Below the pieces are notes generated by a model that ran no database searches, had not been told where the DNA came from, and saw nothing but the letters and a program-made list of their open reading frames with translations. This document shows, piece by piece, positions 1-4,891 of a stretch of 6,621 nt of DNA. Numbering within the stretch: the first letter of the stretch is position 1; each line of letters starts with the position of its first letter. This DNA is from an uncultured Collinsella sp. (GTDB lineage: Bacteria; Actinomycetota; Coriobacteriia; Coriobacteriales; Coriobacteriaceae): the NCBI GenBank assembly GCA_958438955.1, contig CAUBTS010000093.1, positions 1 through 6,621 on the forward strand. The letters are read 5' to 3'. The position numbers and the translations under genes were made by a program.

Positions 1-2
1 CC

Positions 3-95
3 GGCGGCTCCAAGCGCGACGACGAGAGCATCCAGGCCTGCAACGAGCATGGCATCGCAATGGTCTTTACGGGCGCCCGCCACTTCCGTCACTAA
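3..95 (+). CDS. purH: C-terminal end of PurH (AICAR formyltransferase / IMP cyclohydrolase), 5' end outside window
   Basis: Thirty codons in the frame beginning at base 3 run to a TAA at 93-95. They encode a tail containing GGSKRDDE, NEHGIAMVFTG and the final RHFRH, which matches the very conserved C-terminus of bifunctional PurH. PurH is the cytosolic enzyme that formylates AICAR with 10-formyl-tetrahydrofolate and closes the ring to IMP, the last two steps of de novo purine synthesis. The visible part belongs to the transformylase half. Everything upstream is outside the window, so neither the start nor the operon partners can be judged. A strong terminator 30 bases after the stop suggests purH is the last gene of its transcript. 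The identification rests on the short tail but the motif is distinctive. Confidence 0.9.
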   Translation, partial: GGSKRDDESIQACNEHGIAMVFTGARHFRH

Positions 96-124
96 GTTTC
101 GCCCTGGGACAAAATAATCTCCGC

Positions 125-160
125 AAAAGACGGCTGCTCCGTTTGGAGGGCCGTCTTTTT
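125..160 (+). terminator. Rho-independent terminator after purH
   Basis: The arms AAAAGACGGC (125-134) and GCCGTCTTTT (150-159) are perfectly complementary. A second short pairing lies inside the loop (CTCC 137-140 with GGAG 145-148), and the hairpin ends in a run of five T on the plus strand. It lies 30 bases after the purH stop and only 17 bases before the ATG of the next gene, so it could also act as a leader hairpin for that gene if transcripts read through. Confidence 0.9.
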
Positions 161-176
161 GGTATAAGAGGACGGA

Positions 177-908
177 ATGACTAACACGAAAGGTACAACC
201 ATGCCCCAGATTGATGATGCCGAGCTGTTTGGTAACGCCGAGGATCAGCGTGCGTACGAGGATTTTTGCGCCAATCAGGAGGCGATCGAGAAGTTCACGC
301 TCGACAAGCCCGCGCTCATCTGCCGTTGGCGCATGTCCAACAAAAAGGTGCCCATGCTCAATCGCCACATCCGCGCGCTATCCGAGCGCCTGGTGCAGGG
401 CGAGCCACTTACCCATAACATGCTCAGTTGGGCCAAGCAACACGTTGAGTGGTCGCTTGCCGAGGGCGACTACACCGCCCGCGACGGTGTGCTCATGCTG
501 GTGATCGACGTTAACGGCAACGCCGCCATGACGGTGGGGGAGTACGAGCCGCTGGCCGATACGTCGGCCAAGGCGCTGCGTGCCCGTTCTGCCGAGGCTC
601 GCTCCGAAGCCGACGAGACCGGCGTGGCGCCCGAGCTGCTCGCCGCCGTCAACAATGGCGAGCTTGCCTTTGTGGCGCCGGCGGACGAGTTCCTGTGCGG
701 CACGGCGACGCTCATTGAGCAGCTGGCCCAGACCAAGGGCATCCCAGTCACGCGCGTAGACATTCCCGCGCAGCTCAAGGGTGCCTTGTTCCTGGTGAGC
801 GACGAGCACGGCGTGGTCCCCGCAACCGAGACGGACGCCGCGGAGGCCGACGCCGCCACGGTCGCCTTCTTCGCCGACGGCTACGAAAAGCTTCGCGCCC
901 GCCGCTAA
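177..908 (+). CDS. Conserved-looking hypothetical protein, 243 aa
   Basis: An open frame of 243 codons whose codon use resembles its neighbours, so it is probably a real gene. I do not recognise the family with confidence. The protein is soluble, acidic and rich in Ala and Glu, with no signal peptide or membrane segment. It has a helical middle (about residues 60-85, around WAKQHVEWSLAEGDY), a strand-like stretch DGVLMLVIDVNGNAAM (about 103-118), and a C-terminal part containing GTATLIEQLAQTKGIPVTRVDI (about 175-196) followed by LFLVSDEHGVVPAT. The order of these parts loosely recalls class IV aminotransferases (PabC/BCAT fold), but I see no PLP-lysine motif, so this is only a hint. Start choice: ATG at 177 has AGAGGA at 167-172 with a tight 4-base gap. 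ATG at 201 (MPQIDDAELF) has AAAGG at 189-193 with a 7-base gap and is an equally good start, giving 235 residues. No clear promoter lies between the purH terminator and the gene. Confidence 0.75.
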   Translation: MTNTKGTTMPQIDDAELFGNAEDQRAYEDFCANQEAIEKFTLDKPALICRWRMSNKKVPMLNRHIRALSERLVQGEPLTHNMLSWAKQHVEWSLAEGDYTARDGVLMLVIDVNGNAAMTVGEYEPLADTSAKALRARSAEARSEADETGVAPELLAAVNNGELAFVAPADEFLCGTATLIEQLAQTKGIPVTRVDIPAQLKGALFLVSDEHGVVPATETDAAEADAATVAFFADGYEKLRARR

Positions 909-919
909 ATGATGTTTCT

Positions 920-956
920 GGGACGGGGATTAAAAACTCATTTAATTCCCGTGCCC
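920..956. repeat. Inverted repeat (hairpin) in the response-regulator leader
   Basis: GGGACGGGGATTAAA (920-934) faces TTTAATTCCCGTGCCC (941-956) across a 6-base loop. Pairing is complete apart from one bulged base and one wobble. It begins 12 bases after the stop of the 177-908 gene and is not followed by a T-run on the plus strand, so it is a weak candidate terminator. It could equally be a dispersed repeat or a processing site. Its GGGATTAAAA module recurs in the hairpin at 4755-4821. Confidence 0.6.
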
Positions 957-959
957 GTT

Positions 960-989
960 GCGAGCGAGGGGCAAGCCCCTGCCGCTCGC
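960..989. repeat. Second GC-rich inverted repeat in the same leader
   Basis: GCGAGCG (960-966) pairs with CGCTCGC (983-989). Inside it AGGGG (967-971) pairs with CCCCT (976-980) around a 4-base loop, with two unpaired bases at 981-982. No T-run follows. It stands directly after the 920-956 hairpin, so transcripts entering the regulator gene from upstream would carry two stem-loops in tandem. Confidence 0.55.
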
Positions 990-1005
990 GAACAGTTCTG
1001 TCACC

Positions 1006-1049
1006 TTGGCACCGCGCGTGGTGCATACCTGCAGGTTCGCAGCCATAAT
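1006..1049 (+). promoter_or_regulatory. Probable promoter/operator region of the two-component operon
   Basis: Just upstream of the regulator gene lie an inverted repeat GCACC-N6-GGTGC (1009-1024) and a perfect 10-base palindrome ACCTGCAGGT (1027-1036). A CATAAT (1044-1049) could be a -10 box, but its spaced -35 (GTGCAT) is poor. TTGGCA at 1006-1011 would suit a -35 but has no well-spaced -10. Response regulators of this family commonly control their own operon through dyad or direct repeats, so these are reasonable operator candidates. The function is inferred only from position and symmetry. Confidence 0.3.
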
Positions 1050-1082
1050 GGTGGCAAGACAACCAAGAGGGGAGCGGAATCC

Positions 1083-1754
1083 ATGGCGCTGATCTATATC
1101 GTTGAGGACGACGAACCCATTCGTCGTGAGCTTGTCGACATTCTTGCCCGCGCCGGGTTTGAAATCGAGGCCTGCGAATCGTTTGAGCATGTCTCGCGCG
1201 ATATTCTCGCCGCCGCGCCCGACCTAGTGCTGCTCGACCTCACGCTTCCCGTCAAGGACGGCCAGCATATCTGCCACGAGGTTCGCCGCGAATCCGAGGT
1301 TCCCATCATCGTCCTCACGTCGCGCACGACCGAGATCGACGAGGTCATGGCCATGACGCTCGGCGCGGACGACTTTGTTCCCAAGCCCTACAGCGCCCGT
1401 GTGCTCGTGGCGCGCATCAACGCCCTGCTGCGTCGCACCGCGGCGGCAGGCGAGCGCAGCACGCTCGTCCACAAGGGGCTGGAGCTCGACCTCGCCCGCT
1501 CCATGGTCACCAATACGGCAACCGGCGACAGTACCGAGCTCACCAAAAACGAGCTGCGTATCCTCTCGCTGCTCTTGGGTCGCGCGGGCAAGATCGTCTC
1601 GCGTCCGGCCATCATGCAGGACCTGTGGGACTCCGATGCCTTCGTGGACGACAATACACTCACCGTCAACATCAACCGCCTGCGCACCACGCTCGAAAAA
1701 ATCGGCATCAAGGGGTATTTGACCACGCATCGCGGTCAAGGCTATTCGGTCTAG
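1083..1754 (+). CDS. OmpR/PhoB-type response regulator, BceR-like
   Basis: A 223-residue DNA-binding response regulator, the cytoplasmic output half of a two-component pair with the next gene. The receiver domain (about 1-118) shows the acidic pocket E8-D9-D10, the phosphoacceptor D52 in LLDLTLP, T79 and K101 in VPKPYS. The C-terminal winged helix (about 128-223) contains LTKNELRIL, FVDDNTLTVNINRLR (the recognition-helix region) and the closing RGQGYSV. The run FVDDNTLTVN strongly resembles regulators of the BceR/VirR group, which respond to cell-wall-active peptides; that assignment is from motif memory. The start is placed at ATG 1083 because the receiver begins there (MALIYIVEDD) and GGAG at 1071-1074 sits 8 bases upstream. 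The frame stays open back to 909, but that extension covers two hairpins and encodes nothing receiver-like. The stop is 9 bases from the kinase start, so the two are co-transcribed. Confidence 0.93.
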   Translation: MALIYIVEDDEPIRRELVDILARAGFEIEACESFEHVSRDILAAAPDLVLLDLTLPVKDGQHICHEVRRESEVPIIVLTSRTTEIDEVMAMTLGADDFVPKPYSARVLVARINALLRRTAAAGERSTLVHKGLELDLARSMVTNTATGDSTELTKNELRILSLLLGRAGKIVSRPAIMQDLWDSDAFVDDNTLTVNINRLRTTLEKIGIKGYLTTHRGQGYSV

Positions 1755-1763
1755 GGGCCGGCT

Positions 1764-2807
1764 ATGTCGTTTGCCAAGTTCTTTAAAGACGCGCTGCTTC
1801 CCGTCGCCGTGTGGACGTGCGGCGTGCTGCTGAGCTGCTTTGTGCTGACGGTCGCCGGCGCACCCGTTTCTATCGTGGCCGTGGCGGTCGGCGTGTCCTT
1901 TATCTTCGGTATGCTCGGCATCGTGATCGAGTACGCGCGTCGTCGTCGTTTTCTGCGCCAGCTGGAGCGTGCGACAGAGGAGCTCGAGAGTCCCGCATGG
2001 GTGCAGGAGATGGTGCAATGCCCGACCTATGCCGAGGGCGAGCTCGAGTACGAGGTCTTGCGCCGGGTGGGCAAAGCTGCCTGCGACGAGGTTGCCGAAG
2101 GCCGGCGTCAGACCGATGACTATCGCGACTATATCGAGAGTTGGGTCCACGAGGCCAAGTTGCCCCTGGCGGCGGCTCACCTGATTTTGGAAAACCTGGA
2201 CGGCAGCGAAGACGACCTGTCGCGCGTGGACGACCTGGGCCGTGAGTTGGCTCGCGTGGAGCGCTATATCGACCAGGCGCTGTACTATGCGCGCTCGGAA
2301 GTCGTGGAGCGTGACTACCTGATTCGCCGCTGGGATCTCAAGACCTTGGTGACGGGCGCGATCAAGGCCAATGCGCGTGAGCTCATCGCGGCACACGTGG
2401 CGCCGGTGTGCGAGAACCTCGACTTTGAGGTCTTTACCGACGAGAAGTGGTTCGAGTTTATTCTGGGCCAGCTCATTCAGAACAGCATTAAATACGCACG
2501 TGAGGATGGTGCGAAGATCACGTTTTCGGGCGCGTTGCTGGACGAGGGCCTGGCAAGCGAGCGCATCGAGCTTACCGTTGCCGACAACGGCTGTGGCGTG
2601 AGCGCGGCCGACCTGCCGCGCGTGTTCGAGAAGGGTTTTACCGGCGACAACGGCCGCAACACTAAGCGCGCAACGGGCATCGGCCTCTACCTGGTGGCGC
2701 GTCTGTGCTCCAAAATGGGCATCGACGTCACCGCAGCGTCCGAGCCCAGCGAAGGCTTCGTCGTTACGTTTGCTTTTTCAACGAACAAGTTCCAATACTT
2801 CGAGTAA
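1764..2807 (+). CDS. Membrane sensor histidine kinase, intramembrane-sensing BceS-like type
   Basis: A 347-residue sensor kinase that should phosphorylate the regulator encoded just upstream. Two hydrophobic segments (about 11-31 and 35-56) are separated by only a few residues, so there is almost no extracellular sensor domain. This is the layout of intramembrane-sensing kinases. A basic stretch (YARRRRFLRQ, 57-66) follows on the cytoplasmic side. The phosphoacceptor is H129 in ESWVHEAKLPLA, the HExKxPL form typical of BceS-like kinases. The ATPase domain has the N box LIQNSIKYA (N240), G1 DNGCG (274-278), F box VFEKGFTG (288-295) and G2 TGIGLYL (304-310), so it looks active. AGGGG at the end of the regulator gene (1753-1757) serves as ribosome binding site, 6 bases from the ATG. 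BceS relatives usually take their signal from a BceAB-type ABC transporter with a large extracellular domain. None is encoded in this window, so the partner is elsewhere or absent. Confidence 0.92.
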   Translation: MSFAKFFKDALLPVAVWTCGVLLSCFVLTVAGAPVSIVAVAVGVSFIFGMLGIVIEYARRRRFLRQLERATEELESPAWVQEMVQCPTYAEGELEYEVLRRVGKAACDEVAEGRRQTDDYRDYIESWVHEAKLPLAAAHLILENLDGSEDDLSRVDDLGRELARVERYIDQALYYARSEVVERDYLIRRWDLKTLVTGAIKANARELIAAHVAPVCENLDFEVFTDEKWFEFILGQLIQNSIKYAREDGAKITFSGALLDEGLASERIELTVADNGCGVSAADLPRVFEKGFTGDNGRNTKRATGIGLYLVARLCSKMGIDVTAASEPSEGFVVTFAFSTNKFQYFE

Positions 2808-2827
2808 CGCACGCGGCAGACGTCCGC

Positions 2828-2867
2828 CCAAACAAAAACGTGCCGCTCCAAACAAAACGTGCCGCCC
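2828..2867 (+). repeat. 20-base tandem direct repeat before the kinase terminator
   Basis: CCAAACAAAAACGTGCCGCT (2828-2847) is followed at once by CCAAACAAAACGTGCCGCCC (2848-2867), differing by one missing A and the last bases. A third partial unit, CCAAAC, starts at 2867. The second copy contains the left arm of the terminator, and the first carries CGTGCCGC, which could pair with the same right arm. Confidence 0.7.
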
Positions 2868-2892
2868 CAAACGGGGCGGCACGCCATTTTTC
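2858..2892 (+). terminator. Rho-independent terminator of the two-component operon
   Basis: CGTGCCGCCCC (2858-2868) pairs perfectly with GGGGCGGCACG (2873-2883) around an AAAC loop. It is followed by CCATTTTTCTT on the plus strand. It lies 50 bases after the kinase stop and ends that transcript before the convergent stress-protein gene. Confidence 0.9.
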
Positions 2893-2925
2893 TTATCAGC
2901 CAACTCGCTGAAGTACGGTGACGAA

Positions 2926-3016
2926 GGCGCAAGGCCGGGAGGGGTTATCTAAGCCGACATCCCGCAGCCGCGAAGCGGCGAGGACGTCGGCGTGATAACC
3001 CCGCAGGCCTTGCGCC
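2926..3016. repeat. Large three-tier inverted repeat between convergent genes
   Basis: Outer arms GGCGCAAGGCC (2926-2936) and GGCCTTGCGCC (3006-3016) are perfectly complementary. The next tier is GGGGTTATC (2941-2949) with GATAACCCC (2994-3002), and then GCCGAC (2953-2958) with GTCGGC (2986-2991). The apex GCCGC (2967-2971) pairs with GCGGC (2975-2979) around a GAA loop. The whole can fold as a long stem-loop or cruciform. It ends 13 bases beyond the stop of the minus-strand stress-protein gene and has no T-run on either strand. It may be the 3' structure of that transcript or a dispersed palindromic element; the sequence does not decide. Confidence 0.75.
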
Positions 3017-3029
3017 GGCGGGAAGGAAC

Positions 3030-3467
3030 CTACTTCACGACCAGAATGTCGCAGTCCGTATTGCGCAGCAGGAACGTCGAAATCGAGCCCAGTAGCGCGT
3101 ACTTAATTGAGGACAGGCCGCGGGCGCCGCAGAGCACCAGATCGGGCTTGACCACGTCGAGCATCTCATCCTTGAGCGTCTCACGAATGCGGCCGGTACG
3201 AATCATGACCTCGACCTCGGGAATGTCGGGATTGGCTTTGGCCTCCGCGAGCTGCTTGGCGATGGAGTTGTTAAAGGCCTCCTCCAAGCCGTTGACCAGG
3301 TCGACCGGATAGGAACCGGCGCTCTCGAGCGCGGTGGAGTCGATAACGTGGCCGATGATCAGCTTAGCGCCGTTGTTCGCGGCGACCTTGATGGCGCGTG
3401 CGAGCACAAAATCCTGCTGCTCAGTACCGTCGAGTGAAACAAATACCTTGGTGTAGCCCTCGTTCAT
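3030..3467 (-). CDS. Universal stress protein, UspA family (ATP-binding type)
   Basis: A 145-residue single-domain cytoplasmic universal stress protein of normal family length. The N-terminal strand VFVSLDGTEQ carries D13, the usual adenine-contacting Asp. The nucleotide motif G-2x-G-9x-G-(S/T) is complete: G114-A-R-G117, nine residues, then G127-S128. The protein ends with the typical strand DCDILVVK. Proteins of this group bind ATP and are linked to survival under growth arrest or stress, often as dimers; no specific partner can be inferred. The start ATG at 3467 is secure because AAGGAGG lies 5 bases upstream (3473-3479 on the plus strand). The gene stands alone, convergent with the kinase operon and divergent from uppP. 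Its leader toward uppP is very GC-rich, and I found no convincing promoter there. Confidence 0.95.
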   Translation of the reverse strand: MNEGYTKVFVSLDGTEQQDFVLARAIKVAANNGAKLIIGHVIDSTALESAGSYPVDLVNGLEEAFNNSIAKQLAEAKANPDIPEVEVMIRTGRIRETLKDEMLDVVKPDLVLCGARGLSSIKYALLGSISTFLLRNTDCDILVVK

Positions 3468-3715
3468 GGTTTCCTCCTTGGTCTATCGCACGGGCGCGGG
3501 GCTCGTGCGTCGGGCGGGCGCGGGCGCGTTGGCCGCCGGACACTTTATCTTGTTGCAGTTATACCCAAGGATTCGGATTTGACCGCTCGCAATTCTGTGA
3601 ACGGGCGAGTTTTTTGGTAAGGGTAGGCACAGGCGTGCCGCCAACGGTTGATAATGGGACATCGCCCGCACCGTCCGCAGAACAATATCGGCGGGTGTCT
3701 AACGAGGGGGTCCCT
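3468..3715. other. Divergent intergenic region between the stress-protein gene and uppP
   Basis: About 250 bases without a gene must hold promoters for both directions. Next to the stress-protein start, 3486-3540 is extremely GC-rich, with repeated GGGCGCGGG-like runs. The middle (3541-3620) is AT-richer. On the minus strand a TATAAC (plus-strand GTTATA, 3558-3563) could be a -10 box, and on the plus strand GATAAT (3650-3655) could be one for uppP, but neither has a good -35. A small hairpin GGCAC-N4-GTGCC lies at 3626-3639. The long frame reading through this region into uppP is judged non-coding. Confidence 0.4.
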
Positions 3716-4696
3716 TTGGATATCATCGAGCTTCTAAAATCTGCCTTCATGGGCCTGGTCGAGGGCATCACCGAATGGCTGCCTGTTTCGTCGACCGGTC
3801 ACATGATCTTGGTGGACGAGTTCGTCAAGATGAACGTGAGCGAGACGTTCTGGAATATGTTCCTGGTCGTGATTCAGCTTGGCGCCATTTTGGCTGTCTG
3901 CGTCCTGTTCTTCTACGACCTTAACCCGTTTTCTCCCAGCAAGGGCAAGGAGGGCCGTCGCGACACCTGGGTGCTGTGGGGCAAGATTGTGCTCGGCTGC
4001 ATTCCCGCCGCGGCGATCGGTCTGCCGCTCAACGACTGGATGGAGGAGCATTTCTACAATGCTCCCGTCGTGGCGTTGGCGCTCATTGTGTACGGCGTAC
4101 TGTTTATCGTGATTGAGAACTGGCGCGCGAGCAAGCGCGAGGAAATGGCCGTTGCCGGTTCGTTTGGTTCGCGTGCTGTGGTGGCGGGCGGACGTCCCGC
4201 CGGTGCGCACTTTGCGGCGCCCGCCGCGGCTACCGCTGAGGATGAGGACGATGACGAGAATTTGGACTTTGGCTCCATCGCCACGCTCGAGGACCTGAGT
4301 TGGAAGACTGCGCTGGGTATCGGCTGCTTCCAGGTGCTTTCGCTGGTGCCTGGTACGTCTCGTTCCGGTTCTACCATCATCGGTGGCCTGCTTTTGGGCT
4401 GCACGCGTTCGGTGGCGTCCAAGTTTACGTTCTTCCTGGCCATCCCTGTCATGTTTGGCGCGAGTGCGCTCAAACTGGTCAAGTACTTCATCAAGGGTGG
4501 TACGTTCGGCGCCAACGAGGTCGCCATCTTGGGCGTGGGCTGCGTTGTAGCCTTTGTGGTTTCGCTCATCGCCATCAAGTGGCTCATGGGCTTCGTCCGC
4601 CGTCACGACTTTAAGTGCTTCGGTGTTTACCGCATCATCCTGGGCATCGTAGTGCTCGCTTACTTCTTTGTCCTGGAGCCGATGCTCGGCCTCTAA
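3716..4696 (+). CDS. uppP: Undecaprenyl-diphosphate phosphatase (BacA/UppP family) with an internal insertion
   Basis: A 326-residue integral membrane enzyme that removes a phosphate from undecaprenyl diphosphate to recycle the lipid carrier for peptidoglycan and other wall polymers. In the family, extra copies confer bacitracin resistance. The first signature VEGITEWLPVSSTGH contains E16, E20, S26 and H29, and the second, VPGTSRSGST, contains R216; these are the expected active-site residues. Several hydrophobic segments fit the polytopic fold (about 48-67, 90-105, 117-134, 233-250, 268-290, 304-320). TTG at 3716 is chosen as start because the family begins MDIIELL and GAGGGGG (3704-3710) lies 5 bases upstream. 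The open frame back to 3398 overlaps the divergent gene and is rejected. Oddity: residues about 141-190, between a membrane segment and the second signature, form an Ala-rich then acidic stretch (EDEDDDENLD), making the protein roughly 50 residues longer than usual. Confidence 0.95.
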   Translation: MDIIELLKSAFMGLVEGITEWLPVSSTGHMILVDEFVKMNVSETFWNMFLVVIQLGAILAVCVLFFYDLNPFSPSKGKEGRRDTWVLWGKIVLGCIPAAAIGLPLNDWMEEHFYNAPVVALALIVYGVLFIVIENWRASKREEMAVAGSFGSRAVVAGGRPAGAHFAAPAAATAEDEDDDENLDFGSIATLEDLSWKTALGIGCFQVLSLVPGTSRSGSTIIGGLLLGCTRSVASKFTFFLAIPVMFGASALKLVKYFIKGGTFGANEVAILGVGCVVAFVVSLIAIKWLMGFVRRHDFKCFGVYRIILGIVVLAYFFVLEPMLGL

Positions 4697-4711
4697 CTTA
4701 GTAGTCGCTCT

Positions 4712-4753
4712 GGCAGCCGCTCGCTGCCGTATTCGAATACGCGATATCTATCG
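4712..4753. repeat. Cluster of three short palindromes after uppP
   Basis: GGCAGC (4712-4717) pairs with GCTGCC (4723-4728). Overlapping its last base is a perfect 14-base palindrome CGTATTCGAATACG (4728-4741). Next comes CGATA (4742-4746) with TATCG (4749-4753). No T-run follows any of them. They sit between the uppP stop and the larger hairpin at 4755, and may be binding sites or part of the 3' structure of the uppP transcript. Confidence 0.5.
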
Positions 4754-4754
4754 G

Positions 4755-4826
4755 AGTTGTGGTGAAATAGGGATTAAAAGGCCTTGTTGAAGGCTCCAAC
4801 AGTCCCTATTTCACCGCAACTTTTTT
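4755..4826 (+). terminator. Long hairpin with T-run after uppP; copy A of an intergenic repeat
   Basis: A 19-base arm beginning AGTTGTGGTGAAATAG (4755-4773) pairs with 4803-4821 (TCCCTATTTCACCGCAACT). The only non-Watson-Crick pair is T4760 with G4816, which is a U-G wobble in plus-strand RNA. The inside can form a smaller stem (GCCTT 4781-4785 with AAGGC 4790-4794). Six T follow (4821-4826), so it can act as the uppP terminator. The outer arms and the downstream flank recur at 5958-6033. Confidence 0.75.
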
Positions 4827-4857
4827 GGTGCATTGGGGTCAAGTTACTTTGCACCAA
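4825..4857. repeat. Inverted repeat between convergent uppP and the dehydrogenase gene
   Basis: TTGGTGCA (4825-4832) is complementary to TGCACCAA (4850-4857) across a 17-base loop. It overlaps the T-run of the preceding hairpin. TTTGCAC occurs at 4848-4854 and again at 4883-4889, next to the dehydrogenase stop. It may help end the minus-strand transcript, though no T-run follows on that strand. Confidence 0.4.
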
Positions 4858-4891
4858 CTTGGTACAGACAAACCCGACCTCTTTGCACTAA

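Noticed and set aside
909..1082. 58-residue in-frame extension of the response regulator
   Set aside because: It runs through two hairpins and has no receiver-like sequence. ATG 1083 starts exactly at the first receiver strand and has GGAG 8 bases upstream.
1224..2396. 390-codon open frame on the minus strand, antisense to the regulator and kinase genes
   Set aside because: Its His/Gln/Arg-rich translation has no recognisable domain and mirrors the codon bias of the real plus-strand genes. Long antisense frames are expected in high-GC DNA.
3398..3715. Open frame extending UppP upstream to give a 432-residue protein
   Set aside because: The added part overlaps the divergent stress-protein start, has no UppP-like features and reads like GC-rich leader sequence. 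The TTG at 3716 gives the family's standard MDIIELL beginning with a good ribosome binding site.
3734..4606. 290-codon open frame antisense to uppP
   Set aside because: Composition is typical of a shadow frame, and the plus-strand reading has the full UppP signatures.
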